From Verrucomicrobiales bacterium (GTDB taxonomy: Bacteria; Verrucomicrobiota; Verrucomicrobiia; Verrucomicrobiales; DEV007): a stretch of 43,216 nucleotides of DNA. Made by a program: the position numbers and the translations under genes. Below, piece after piece: positions 14,807 to 24,175 of this stretch. Location of the stretch: positions 1 to 43,216 of the forward strand of contig JAEUHI010000080.1 in the NCBI GenBank assembly GCA_016795385.1, given 5' to 3'. Every line of letters begins with the position of its first letter. Position 1 is the stretch's first letter. Under the pieces are notes generated by a model. It had not been told where the DNA came from. It ran no database searches and saw nothing but the letters and a program-made list of their open reading frames with translations.

Positions 14807-16582
14807 TTACGAAACGGCAGGCGCGGGAGCCGGAGCTTTTTTGACGGCGCGTCCCTTGGAACCGGGCAGGAGGGATCGGAGCAACACTTTCAGCTTGGGG
14901 ATCTCGCGGTTTTGCGCGCGGAACCAGAGCAGGACCAGGCCCGTCGCGGCGACGAGGACATTCGTGAGCCAGGCCGCGAGGAAGGGAGACATGCGATCGC
15001 TGTGGCCCATGGCGAGGAAGGTGCCGCGCATCACGTACATCAGGGCGAAGATGCAGATGGCGCCGGTCACCCCCCCCATGACGCCGCGTCGCGAATAGAC
15101 GATGCCGAGGGGCGCGGCGACAAGGATCATGGCAAAACAGGCGAGCGGTTCGGCGAAGACGTACCACCAGTTCGTGCGGAAAGGCGCGAGGCTGCGGTCA
15201 TCGCGATCCCGGTTCGCGTTGAGATACATTGTGAGTCCGGGAACGCCGAGGTAATCGGGATTCTGCGAAGAGCTGAGCACCTTCCAGGGCGTCTCCGACC
15301 AATCGACGATCTCGAGGAGGTCGTGGCGCTGGATCGTGGGAATGTGATTCGCATCGTAGGTGTAGACGCGCACATCGGTGAGGACCCACTTCGGAGGTTT
15401 CGCATCCCAGACCCACTTGGCGCGGCGCGCCAGCCAGAGGCGCTGCGGCTGGCCGTTTTCGTCGATCTGGGAAACGATGACGTCGGCCATCTCATCATCG
15501 AGCTTCAACGGGACGCGGCCGACGAACCAACTGCGGCGATCGACGTCGTTCATGTGCATCCACCCGCGCTCGGCCCAGATCTCGTCACGGAGATTGCCGC
15601 CGTGTTCCTTCACCCACTGCTCGCGTTTGGCGGTCTCGATGATGGCCTCGGTGTAGCCGACCGAGGCGGGCGCCCATTCATATTTGAAGGCGAGACCGAT
15701 GAGCGAGACGTAGGCTCCGGCGATGAAGAGCGGAGCGAGGATGCGCGGCACGCTGCGTCCGGCCCCGATCATGCTGATGAATTCATTGGACTTCGACATC
15801 TTGCTCAGCGCGAAGAGGCCCGAGAGCAGGGTCGCGATCGGCATCACGAAGAGGACCATGAAGGGCACCTGCACGACGTAGAAGGTCAATACCTGGCTGA
15901 AGCTGAGCGAGGCGAGGGTGTCGCCTTTGTCGGTGAGACTGGCGAGGATCCAGATCGCCATGAAGGAGATGAGACAGAAAAAGAAGGGCGAAAGGAAATT
16001 GTGGACCACATACCGGTCCATCAGATCGAGCCGGAAATAGACGAGCGCCGCGATCGGCACGCTGAGAATGAGGATGGAGACGAGGAAGAGCATCCCGAGA
16101 TAGGCCCCGATCGAGGGCGTTTCCCCCGCGGGGGCCTTTCCTTTGATCGCGGCGAGCGTCTCGCTCACGTCGGTCGGTAGCCAGGCGGCGAGTCCCGCCA
16201 CCGCGGCGATGGCGAGGGCGATCACCACAAGACCGCGGCGACGCTCCGGACTGTTCCCCTCGCGCACCCAAAGGCTGACGAGGAAGGCCACCAGCGCGAG
16301 GAGCATGCCAAGCCCCTGGAACAGGATCGGCACGACACTCGGCAATCCAGTGAGCGTCCCGTCGGCGAGCCCCGCCTGCGCTTTCGCCGCGGCGTCGCGA
16401 TAATCGAGGATGGTGCCCGCGAACAGGAGCGTCAGCCCCAGGAGGAAGCCCCCCATGATGACCCGCAGGGCGGCGCCGCCCTTGTCATGCACCTTCCGGG
16501 CACGCTCCAGCAGACCGCCCATCGCTTGGAAAGGGCGGCCGAGGAAACGCATCAGGGGGTTCCTTGTCAGGATCTCGATCAT
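14807..16582 (-). CDS. LptF/LptG (YjgP/YjgQ) family permease with extra N-terminal membrane region
   Basis: A 591-residue protein. From about residue 186 it follows the LptF/LptG pattern: MDRYVVHNFLSPFFFCLISFMAIWILASLTD, the MPIATLLSGLFALSKMSKSNEFISMIGAGRS coupling-loop region, a long periplasmic jellyroll-like part (about 310-470), and three closing membrane segments from WWYVFAEPLACFAMILV. These proteins form the inner-membrane part of the LPS exporter with the LptB ATPase. The family is usually 350-400 residues; the first 185 residues here add about four further membrane segments. I chose the ATG of MIEILTRNP; the frame is open further upstream but becomes antisense to the divergent gene. 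Confidence 0.85.
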   Translation of the reverse strand: MIEILTRNPLMRFLGRPFQAMGGLLERARKVHDKGGAALRVIMGGFLLGLTLLFAGTILDYRDAAAKAQAGLADGTLTGLPSVVPILFQGLGMLLALVAFLVSLWVREGNSPERRRGLVVIALAIAAVAGLAAWLPTDVSETLAAIKGKAPAGETPSIGAYLGMLFLVSILILSVPIAALVYFRLDLMDRYVVHNFLSPFFFCLISFMAIWILASLTDKGDTLASLSFSQVLTFYVVQVPFMVLFVMPIATLLSGLFALSKMSKSNEFISMIGAGRSVPRILAPLFIAGAYVSLIGLAFKYEWAPASVGYTEAIIETAKREQWVKEHGGNLRDEIWAERGWMHMNDVDRRSWFVGRVPLKLDDEMADVIVSQIDENGQPQRLWLARRAKWVWDAKPPKWVLTDVRVYTYDANHIPTIQRHDLLEIVDWSETPWKVLSSSQNPDYLGVPGLTMYLNANRDRDDRSLAPFRTNWWYVFAEPLACFAMILVAAPLGIVYSRRGVMGGVTGAICIFALMYVMRGTFLAMGHSDRMSPFLAAWLTNVLVAATGLVLLWFRAQNREIPKLKVLLRSLLPGSKGRAVKKAPAPAPAVS

Positions 16583-16661
16583 GGAGCATGTTGGAGGGCG
16601 GCGAAAAGGTCGGACCTCTTGAAAATCCGCGGCTCCGAAGGAGCCAAGTTCGCCATATCCG

Positions 16662-18755
16662 ATGAAACGGTCAAGGACCAGCTTTGCTTGGGAAAACCCG
16701 GTATTTTCCCCCGAAAATGACGAGGTGAATCTGGAGCGTGCCCCGGAATCCCCCACCACGCTGGCGACCCGGGTGCTTTTTTCCGACGATCTCGTGGAAA
16801 AGCTGCGCCCCCTCCCCTTGCTCGATGTGCCGGAGACTCCCGACGAAAAGGCGCGTGCCATCCGCGTCGCCGGGATCAGCCCGGCCCGGCCGGAGACGCT
16901 GCAATTCGCCCGTGACGACCGCGCCCGCCCCACCCTGCCGGGTCGCCCGGGTCTGGTCGATGAGGCGAACCGCGGTGTCCTCCTCCATTTTTTCGCCAAC
17001 CATGAATTGCTCGCCGCCGAGCTGATGGCGCTGGCCCTCCTGAAATTCCCCGAGGCCCCGGCCGCTTTCCGCCGCGGCCTCGCGGCGACCCTGCGCGAGG
17101 AACAACGCCACACCCGCTGGTATCTCGCGAGGATGCGGGAGTGCGGCGTGGAATTCGGCCAATATCCCGTCAGCCCCTATTTCTGGGATGCGGTCTCGCC
17201 GATGGAGAGTCCGCTCGACTACGTGTCACGCCTCAGCCTCACCTTCGAACAGGCGAATCTCGATTACGCGCGCCATTATTCGACGATCCTCGCCGAGGCG
17301 GGCGATACGAAGAGCGCCTCCATCCTGCGCCGGATCTACGAGGATGAGATCTCCCACGTCGGCTACGGGCTCCATTGGTTCCGCCAATGGAAAGATCCCG
17401 GCGAGAGTGACTGGGAGGCTCTGGAAAAGCGGCTCCCCTTTCCCCTCTCGCCGAGCCGCGCGAAAGGCAACCGCACCGGCTTCAACGAAGAGGGACGCCG
17501 TGCCGCGGGTTTCGACGAGGATTACATCCGCCGCCTCTCGCTCTTTGAAAGATCCAAGGGCCGCACGCCGAACGTCTTTCTTTTCAATCCCGAGGCGGAG
17601 CACCGCGCGGCGCGATGGCCGGCGGTCTATCATCCTGACAAAACACGAATCGCGATCGCCCGCGATCTCGAACTGCTCGCCGGATTCCTCGCCCGGCGCG
17701 ACGACGTCCTCCTCGTCAACCGTCTCCCGTCCGAGGCCCACCTCGGCAAACTCGCCCGCTGTGGCCTCGGGCTACCCGAGCTCGAACTGCTGGATTCCGA
17801 CGGCTCCGTCGATCCGACCGGTCTCCTCGCGAACCGCAAATGCAATGCCCTGCGGCCCTGGTCGATCGCTCCGGATCTGGGAAAACGACTCGCCGCCCTG
17901 CGCCCGGGCTTGGCCGATGAAGGCGCCCTCGCCCCCTGGACGGCGGAGACGCGGGGCCTCTTTTCGAAAGTCGAACAAGCCCGCGACCTGGGTCGGTGGA
18001 TGGGCGAGAGCCATCCCTGCATGAACGCGGACGACCTGCGCGAGGCCTTCGCCAGCCTGTGTGCGGCCGGTCACGAACGCTTCTTCCTGAAACGCGCCTT
18101 TTCGACGGCTGGCTCGGGACTGACTCCGGTGAACGCCGACGAGCTGCCCGCCCTCCTCGATCGACCGCTCGGCGACGCGATCCACGACGAGGGCGGCATC
18201 CTCCTCGAGCCACGCCACGAACGGGTCTTCGACTTCTCCGTGCAATACCGCCTCGAGGAGGGCGGGATCCGGTTCGTCGGCTTCGTCGAGCAAGTCATCC
18301 AGGGGCTAGGCGGATATCGCGGCAGCCTCTGTCGCAGCAAATTCTGCCGGGCGCTCGATGCGGAGTTGGCCCGATTTCTGATGGAGGAATGCCTGCCGCT
18401 CTACGAGGCGGATGCCCCCTTTGCCATCGACCTCGCGGCCTGGTGCCGCGCCCGTGGCTATGAAGGCCCCCTGGGAATCGACGCCTACGTTTACCGCCGC
18501 GCCGACGGCCGCCTCGCCCTGCGCACGCTCTGCGAGGTGAATCCGCGCCACACCATGGGCCTCGTCGCCCTCGAACTGAAACGCCGCATCGCCCCGGGAC
18601 GCGACCTCGCCTTCGCCATCATCAAAGCGACCGACCTGACCGAAGCGGACGATCTCGCGGAGATCAATGCGGAGGGAAAGCTCGCCGGGGGATCCGTCGT
18701 CCTGACCGAACCACAACCCGGCTCGCTCTTCGCCGCGGTCGCCCGCATCCTCTGA
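16662..18755 (+). CDS. Fusion protein: DUF455 ferritin-like domain plus ATP-grasp-like domain
   Basis: A 697-residue protein, apparently cytoplasmic. Residues about 95-245 match DUF455 (ferritin-like, related to the MiaE/ferritin helical-bundle group): NHELLAAELMALALLKFP (E115, E120), REEQRHTRWYLARM (E147, H150), FEQANLDYARHY (E196) and IYEDEISHVGYGLHW (E229, H232), a set able to hold a di-iron centre. Residues about 300-420 form a linker or pre-grasp region. Residues about 440-640 look like an ATP-grasp ligase: FFLKRAFSTAGSGL (K477), GGILLEPR (E516), and CEVNPRHTMG (E625, N627) as Mg/ATP ligands. DUF455 proteins are usually single-domain. An oxidation-plus-ligation bifunctional enzyme is an inference. 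It is divergent from the LptF/G-like gene, with 79 bp between starts. Confidence 0.8.
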   Translation: MKRSRTSFAWENPVFSPENDEVNLERAPESPTTLATRVLFSDDLVEKLRPLPLLDVPETPDEKARAIRVAGISPARPETLQFARDDRARPTLPGRPGLVDEANRGVLLHFFANHELLAAELMALALLKFPEAPAAFRRGLAATLREEQRHTRWYLARMRECGVEFGQYPVSPYFWDAVSPMESPLDYVSRLSLTFEQANLDYARHYSTILAEAGDTKSASILRRIYEDEISHVGYGLHWFRQWKDPGESDWEALEKRLPFPLSPSRAKGNRTGFNEEGRRAAGFDEDYIRRLSLFERSKGRTPNVFLFNPEAEHRAARWPAVYHPDKTRIAIARDLELLAGFLARRDDVLLVNRLPSEAHLGKLARCGLGLPELELLDSDGSVDPTGLLANRKCNALRPWSIAPDLGKRLAALRPGLADEGALAPWTAETRGLFSKVEQARDLGRWMGESHPCMNADDLREAFASLCAAGHERFFLKRAFSTAGSGLTPVNADELPALLDRPLGDAIHDEGGILLEPRHERVFDFSVQYRLEEGGIRFVGFVEQVIQGLGGYRGSLCRSKFCRALDAELARFLMEECLPLYEADAPFAIDLAAWCRARGYEGPLGIDAYVYRRADGRLALRTLCEVNPRHTMGLVALELKRRIAPGRDLAFAIIKATDLTEADDLAEINAEGKLAGGSVVLTEPQPGSLFAAVARIL

Positions 18756-18761
18756 GCGGAC

Positions 18762-20810
18762 TCACGCTCCGTTCGCGGTGCGCAGATGCTCCTCGATCGC
18801 GAACTGGGCGCGCACCCGCTTCCCGCCTTTCTTCGCGGTGCGGTAGCCGTTCATGAGATTCCGGTCGAGGATCCGGGCTTTCGTGTTGTCGCTCCACTGG
18901 ATCTCGAAGTAATCGACCAGTTGATTGCGCAGCTCGGGCTCGTAGACCGGGAAGATCGTCTCCACCCGCGTGTCGAAATTGCGCGGCATGAAATCGGCGG
19001 AGGAGAGGTAGGCCTCGGGGTCGCCGCCGTTGGTGAAGATGAGCATGCGCGAATGCTCGAGATACTTGTCGACGATGCTGACCGCCTCGATCGGCCCGCC
19101 ATCCTCGGCCACCAGCGAATACATGCTGCGCACGATGAGACGCACCCTCACCCCGGCGGCGGCGGCCTGGTGGAACAAGGCGTTCGTGGCTGGATCGGAG
19201 AAATTGTTCAGCTTCACCGCGATGCCCGAGGGGAGCCCGGCGGCGTGGTTCGCGATCTCGCGCTCGATCTTTTCCTTCAGGAAATGGCGCAGGTCGAAAG
19301 GCGCGATGTTGAGGTGGTTCAGCTTCGGCTTCAGGTAGGATTGACGGAAAAACCGGAAGACCTCGGCCACGTCGTCGCCGATCCCCTGGTGGTAGGTGAA
19401 GAGCATGTGATCGGCGAAGATCGAGGCGGTGTCTTCGTTGAAATTCCCCGTCCCCAGCATCGTGTAGCTGCGGTCGCGGCCGGACTCGCGGCGCACGATG
19501 TGGACGAGTTTGCTGTGCACCTTCAGCCCCTGCACCCCCAGCTGCACCTGCACGCCCGCATCGCGGTAGCGGCTCGCCCACTTGATGTTCGCCTCTTCAT
19601 CGAAACGCGCCTGCGGCTCGACGAGGACGAAGACGCGTTTGCCGTTCCGCGCCGCGGCCTGCAGGGCTTTGGCGACGCACGAGCCCTTCGCGAGACGGTA
19701 TTGCGTCATCGAAATGCTCTGCACAAGCGGGTCGATCGAGGCCTCCTGCAGCAGGGTGATCAAATGACGGAAGGATTGGTAAGGCACGTGCACGAGCACG
19801 TCCCGTTTCCGGATCGCGGCGAACATGCCGTTCTGCCGTTTCGCGAAGGCGGGCACCGGCACGGCGGACGACTTGGCGTACTTCAGATCCGACTTTCCGA
19901 AGTCGGGAAAGCTGAGGAGATCCCGGCGATTGTGATAACGCGCTCCGGGGTAAAGGCCATCCGCCCCCGCGAGATCGAGCTTGCGCAGGATCAGGTTGAG
20001 GAACGGCTTCGGGAAATTCTCATCGAAATTCGCCCGCACCGGCAGCCCCTCCTCGCGGGCCTTGATGCTGTCGGAGAGCTTCTCGTAGAAACTTTCCGTA
20101 AAGTCGTCGTCGAGCGCGAGTTCGGAATCCCGCGTGAACTTGATCGCGTAGGAATCGTAGCGGTCGTAGGGCAGAGTCGCGAAGACCTCGTCGAGGCCGA
20201 AACGGATGATGTCATCGAGGTACATCACCAACTGCGTCTCGCCTTTCTTCGGCAGCGGGATGAAGCGCGGGAGATGTTGCGGGATCTCGATGAGCGCGTG
20301 CATGGGACGCCCCGCGCCATTCGACTTCGAGGCCTTCACCGCGAGATACATCGGCAGATCCTTCAGCTTCGGCAGCTTCGCGGAGGCCTTGAGGATGATG
20401 GGAAAAATGTGGGGACTCACCTCGCGGCGGAAATAATCGCGCAGGTAATCGCGCAACATCGCCGGCACCTCGGTCTCGCGGATGAGGCGGATGCCGTTCT
20501 TCTCGAGGTCGGCGCGGACGCGTTCGTAGGCCCGGTTGAAATCCTCGCCCTGCTGGGAGACGAGGTGGCGCACCGTCTTCAGGGTGAGATTCGGATCGGG
20601 AACATCGAGACGTTTCCAACCATCGCCGAGCGAAGCGAGCCGCTTCAGGGTGGCGACACGGACGCGGAAGAATTCATCGAGATTCGAACTATAGATCCCG
20701 AGGAATTTGATGCGCTCGAACAGCGGCACGGAGGGATCGGCGGCCTCCTGCAACACCCGTGCGTTGAACGACAGCCAACTCGTTTCTTTACTCCGGAATT
20801 CGGTCTCCAT
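18762..20810 (-). CDS. ppk1: Polyphosphate kinase 1
   Basis: A 682-residue protein, the normal length for PPK1, which makes polyphosphate from ATP through a phosphohistidine. The start METEFRSKETSWLSFNARVL is the classical N-terminal opening. Also visible are SSNLDEFFRVRVATLKRL, the catalytic-domain segment FVLVEPQARFDEEANIKWA, GLKVHSKLVHIVRRE (active-site His region), MLGTGNFNEDTASIFADH, and a second phospholipase-D-like half ending QLVDYFEIQWSDNTKARILD. The ATG at 20808-20810 is preferred over a TTG four codons upstream. It follows the PAP2 gene by 56 bp on the same strand, suggesting a phosphate-related unit. It is convergent with the ferritin-like fusion gene, with only 6 bp between stops. 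Confidence 0.97.
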   Translation of the reverse strand: METEFRSKETSWLSFNARVLQEAADPSVPLFERIKFLGIYSSNLDEFFRVRVATLKRLASLGDGWKRLDVPDPNLTLKTVRHLVSQQGEDFNRAYERVRADLEKNGIRLIRETEVPAMLRDYLRDYFRREVSPHIFPIILKASAKLPKLKDLPMYLAVKASKSNGAGRPMHALIEIPQHLPRFIPLPKKGETQLVMYLDDIIRFGLDEVFATLPYDRYDSYAIKFTRDSELALDDDFTESFYEKLSDSIKAREEGLPVRANFDENFPKPFLNLILRKLDLAGADGLYPGARYHNRRDLLSFPDFGKSDLKYAKSSAVPVPAFAKRQNGMFAAIRKRDVLVHVPYQSFRHLITLLQEASIDPLVQSISMTQYRLAKGSCVAKALQAAARNGKRVFVLVEPQARFDEEANIKWASRYRDAGVQVQLGVQGLKVHSKLVHIVRRESGRDRSYTMLGTGNFNEDTASIFADHMLFTYHQGIGDDVAEVFRFFRQSYLKPKLNHLNIAPFDLRHFLKEKIEREIANHAAGLPSGIAVKLNNFSDPATNALFHQAAAAGVRVRLIVRSMYSLVAEDGGPIEAVSIVDKYLEHSRMLIFTNGGDPEAYLSSADFMPRNFDTRVETIFPVYEPELRNQLVDYFEIQWSDNTKARILDRNLMNGYRTAKKGGKRVRAQFAIEEHLRTANGA

Positions 20811-20866
20811 GAATCGTCGCAAATCCTAACCGTGACCTACCGGAAAGCGAGTGCATCTTTGTGATT

Positions 20867-22273
20867 TTATGGGGATTCCGGCTCCACCCATTCGAGGCGC
20901 CCTCCATAACCATCATCCAATTCCACGCGGAAGAGCGAAGACGTTTCCGAGCCCGCCACCGGAGCCTCGCCGGCGATCCGCGCGTCTCCCGGAGGAGTCA
21001 CGACAACAGTGTGTCCGGCCGGTGCGATCCTCACGGGTCCGCTCCCTCCGACGAGCTCGATGATGGGACGCTCCTCCGTCGGACCGGCGAGGATCGAGAC
21101 GAGGGCATCGCCCGTATCGAGTTTCAATCGCCGCATCCGTGCCCACGGCACCTCCACGCGCACCGAGGCGTTGACTTCATTGAGCCAGCCGCTGATGCGC
21201 TCGGTATAGTCGATCGCCGCCCCTTCCTTCATCGCCGTCTCGAGGTAATTGCGCCCGATCTTCGATGTGGGAATGCCGTGACCCTGGGCCTTGGCAAGGA
21301 TGCGGAAGGTCTCGCCCGGCACGATCTCGACCTCACCGACCTCGAGTTCGAGGCGGAGGGTAAGCGGTCCCGACTTGGCGAAGTCGTTCATCACCTCGTA
21401 GGTCCGGCGTTCCTGATAAGGGGTGGCGAGGAGGACGGCGGCGAGCAGTCCGGCCCCCACGATAGAGAAGACCACCTTCAGCGCCGTGGGCATCGGCCGC
21501 GCCACGGCATCGGTCCGCGAGACAAGCGATCGATCCAGTCGGAAGGCTTTGGCAAGGACGAGCGGCGTGTACCAGCACACCGCGGCGGCCCAGACCACGT
21601 CCGAGAAGAAATGGGCACCCTGCGTCATCCGTGCGATACCCATCAGCCCGCCGATCGCGAGGCTGCCGAAGAGGATCCCCTGCGCGAGATCGGGACGCCG
21701 TCCACGCACCAAAAAGTAGAGCGCCAGAAAGTAGAATCCCATCGTGGCATGACCACAGGGAAAGGAAAGACCGTGGCTGGAGCCATCGTAAGTGAGGATC
21801 GGCTCGAATTCGCTCCGTCCGCCGAATTCCACCAATTCGCGGGGACGGGGCCGCCCCCAATATTCCTTCACCACCGCATTGGTGATGATCCCGGGCCCGA
21901 TGATGCCGGAGAGAATGAGAAATCCCATCACCCGCCGCCAGGGGCGCAGGGCCGCCTCGCGCCAGCTCCAGAAGAAAAGACCCAGGGCACCAAAAACGAC
22001 AACGGCTGCGGGGATCGTCCCACCCCAGTAGAGCCATTTCCAAAAGGGATGCTCGCCCAGCCCCCAGTCCGGTCCACCGATCCGGTGGATCCACTGCTGC
22101 GCCGCGAGGTCGAATCCGGCCCCACGCACCCAGACCGAAAGGGCCACCGCAATCGCGAGGGGAGCCCCCCATTCCAAGAGGCTCCGCCATCGCGAAGCTC
22201 GGAAAGGCCTCGCCGCGAGATCCAAAAAGAAGCGACGGACGCCCCGGTCTCTCGCGGCAGTTCCGTCGCTCAT
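20867..22273 (-). CDS. PAP2-family phosphatase with DUF4097-like C-terminal domain
   Basis: A 468-residue membrane protein. Its PAP2 signature has three parts: KEYWGRPRPRE (KX6RP), SFPCGHATMG (usually PSGH) and RMTQGAHFFSDVVW (RX5HX3D). About seven membrane segments cover residues 30-305. After the last segment (VVFSIVGAGLLAAVLLAT), residues about 325-465 form a beta-rich exported domain of DUF4097 type (LEVGEVEIVPGETFRILA, VRVEVPWARMRRLKLDTGDALVSI). PAP2 enzymes remove phosphate from lipid phosphates such as undecaprenyl pyrophosphate, phosphatidate or lipid A. The fused outer domain is unusual. It sits directly upstream of ppk1. Confidence 0.85.
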   Translation of the reverse strand: MSDGTAARDRGVRRFFLDLAARPFRASRWRSLLEWGAPLAIAVALSVWVRGAGFDLAAQQWIHRIGGPDWGLGEHPFWKWLYWGGTIPAAVVVFGALGLFFWSWREAALRPWRRVMGFLILSGIIGPGIITNAVVKEYWGRPRPRELVEFGGRSEFEPILTYDGSSHGLSFPCGHATMGFYFLALYFLVRGRRPDLAQGILFGSLAIGGLMGIARMTQGAHFFSDVVWAAAVCWYTPLVLAKAFRLDRSLVSRTDAVARPMPTALKVVFSIVGAGLLAAVLLATPYQERRTYEVMNDFAKSGPLTLRLELEVGEVEIVPGETFRILAKAQGHGIPTSKIGRNYLETAMKEGAAIDYTERISGWLNEVNASVRVEVPWARMRRLKLDTGDALVSILAGPTEERPIIELVGGSGPVRIAPAGHTVVVTPPGDARIAGEAPVAGSETSSLFRVELDDGYGGRLEWVEPESP

Positions 22274-22330
22274 GGGTGGGGATTCAAGAGGATCGGGTCG
22301 ATCGCCCTACCCTCTTGGGTCCGTTCCGTC

Positions 22331-23197
22331 TCAGAGACCCACGATGGGGTAGAGATTGTCCTTGCACCACTGGCCGTTCTGGATGGTCACGCCATCGGGA
22401 TCGTCGACGGCGACGTGGGCCTCGTCTTCGCAGATGATCCAGCCCTTGTAATTCCGGGCCACGAGCCATTCGGTGATGCGGTGGAAATCGAGCTTGCCGG
22501 TGCCCATCTGCGACCATGGCTCGGGGCCGTTGCCGGAGAAATCCTTGTAGTGGATGTGGTTCACGAGATGCTGCCACTTGTTCAGCGTGGCGATCACATC
22601 CATGCCGCCGCGGATGATGTGGCCCACGTCGGGAGTCCAGCCGGTCACGGAGGGATCGAGGCTGCTGAGGACGACGTCGTAATCCTCCTGCGTACGCACG
22701 AGCGAGGCTGGCGGGCTGTTCGGGTGATAGGAACAGACGAGCCCGGCGTCGGTGGCGCGCTTCGAGACGGCGTTGACGTTCCGGGCGACGTTGAGGCGGC
22801 GACGCTGCAGGTCGTGGTTGCGTCCGCTCGGGAGGGTGACGGTGCCGAGCATCGCTCCGGGGAAATGTTTGAGCAGATTGATCGTGAAATCGGCTGCTTC
22901 GCGCTCAGCCGGAGTCTCCTCTTCCCCATCCCACGCACAGACGAGGGCGAGACCGCAGAGGCTCATGTTGTGGGCCTGAAGGGCGTCCTTGAGACGGACC
23001 GGATCGCAGAAATCGCCGAGCCAGTACTTCCCGCAGCCGAGGGCGCTTTCGGAGATCTCGAGCACCATGGGCTCGATCCCGGTGAAGCCCGCCTGCGCGG
23101 CCACCTGGATCATGTGATCGAGTTTGTTGTCGTAGCCCTTGCCGGTGCCCTGCATGAACCAGGTGTAGACCTGGGAACCAAATCGGATGTTGCTCAT
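22331..23197 (-). CDS. Sugar phosphate isomerase/epimerase-like TIM-barrel protein
   Basis: A 288-residue protein of the xylose isomerase-like TIM-barrel family. Signs are the opening IRFGSQVYTWFMQG, GFTGIEPMVLEI, CSYHPNSPP, GWTPDVGHIIRGGMD (metal-ligand D/H strand), VNHIHYKDFSGNG and a closing KGWIICEDEAH (metal-ligand Glu). Members isomerise or epimerise sugars or inositol derivatives with a divalent metal; the substrate cannot be inferred. The ATG of MSNIRF is chosen because upstream codons are antisense to nothing useful and lack family features. It lies in a minus-strand run between an alpha/beta hydrolase and the PAP2 gene. Confidence 0.85.
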   Translation of the reverse strand: MSNIRFGSQVYTWFMQGTGKGYDNKLDHMIQVAAQAGFTGIEPMVLEISESALGCGKYWLGDFCDPVRLKDALQAHNMSLCGLALVCAWDGEEETPAEREAADFTINLLKHFPGAMLGTVTLPSGRNHDLQRRRLNVARNVNAVSKRATDAGLVCSYHPNSPPASLVRTQEDYDVVLSSLDPSVTGWTPDVGHIIRGGMDVIATLNKWQHLVNHIHYKDFSGNGPEPWSQMGTGKLDFHRITEWLVARNYKGWIICEDEAHVAVDDPDGVTIQNGQWCKDNLYPIVGL

Positions 23198-23246
23198 ATC
23201 TCGGATAAAAAGAAAGGTTTGAAAAAGCGGGATAATCCCCTGGCCA

Positions 23247-24050
23247 TCAATGCGCGCGCAACCACTGGCGGACGCGGGGATTGAAGTCGTCCATCTTCTC
23301 CCAGTGGAAGGCGTGGCCGGCGCCATCGTAAAAATGGGTCTCGGCATTCGGGATGCCCTTGGCGACTTCCTCGGCCATCCAGAGCGGGGTGAAAATGTCG
23401 TCCTTGCCCCCGATGACGAGGCAGGGCTGGGTGATCTGCTCGAGACGATCGAGGACGTTGTGCTCGACGCAGGCGGCGGCCTGGCCACGGAGACCGTGGA
23501 GAGGCTGCGGACGCGGATTCGTGTCGAAATCCTGGCGACCGGAAAGCATCCCCTCGTAGGCTTCATCATTGTCCCAGAAGGGTTTCGTGAAGATGAGCAG
23601 TTGGATCCACTCGAGGAATTGCTGATTGTCGAGGTGGGCCTTGCAGACCTTCATGTGGTCGAAGATACCACGGGCGTAGCGATCGACGCGGGCCCAGGGA
23701 CACATGAGGACGGCGCTTTTCACCTTCTTCGGGTGACGAAGGCAGAGCTGCTGGGCGATGATCGATCCCATGGAAACACCGACGACCCGGGCCGACTCGA
23801 TCCCAAGGGCATCCATGAGACCGGCGTAGTCATCGGCCATCATTGCGCTGGAGTAATCGCCGGCCGGCTTGTCGCTCTGACCGACGCCACGGTTGTCGGC
23901 CATGATGCAGCGGAACTCCTCGCTCCAGTAATCGGAATGGGCCTGCCAGACGTCTCCGGTGGCGGTGATTCCCATGATGAGGATGACGGGATCACCGTTC
24001 CCTTTCTCCTCGTAGTACATCTGGATTCCGTTCGTGGCGACGTGGGGCAT
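23247..24050 (-). CDS. Alpha/beta-fold hydrolase
   Basis: A 267-residue protein with the complete fold landmarks: oxyanion strand VILIMGITATGDVW, MADNRGVGQSDKP, the nucleophile elbow GVSMGS with S93, acid D217 or D218 in VIGGKDDIFTP, and H246 in DGAGHAFHWE. The cap region is about 120-195. It is similar to 3-oxoadipate enol-lactonase-like or generic esterase members; the substrate is unknown. There is no signal peptide, so it is cytoplasmic. It is spaced 49 bp from the downstream isomerase gene. Confidence 0.9.
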   Translation of the reverse strand: MPHVATNGIQMYYEEKGNGDPVILIMGITATGDVWQAHSDYWSEEFRCIMADNRGVGQSDKPAGDYSSAMMADDYAGLMDALGIESARVVGVSMGSIIAQQLCLRHPKKVKSAVLMCPWARVDRYARGIFDHMKVCKAHLDNQQFLEWIQLLIFTKPFWDNDEAYEGMLSGRQDFDTNPRPQPLHGLRGQAAACVEHNVLDRLEQITQPCLVIGGKDDIFTPLWMAEEVAKGIPNAETHFYDGAGHAFHWEKMDDFNPRVRQWLRAH

Positions 24051-24175
24051 TTCAGGCTGGGGTTTCGGTTGAAAAGAATGGGCGGGAAGATTGCCCCGTA
24101 GCCCGAAACGTGTCCAGAACAAAGCTGAAAATTCAACGCCGAGATTGCGCGGGCCGCACGGCGGAAAAGCCCGCC

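Noticed and set aside
18753..18768. Small GAGCG/CGCTC hairpin between the convergent fusion gene and ppk1
   Set aside because: Only five pairs and no T-tract on either strand; not a supportable terminator.
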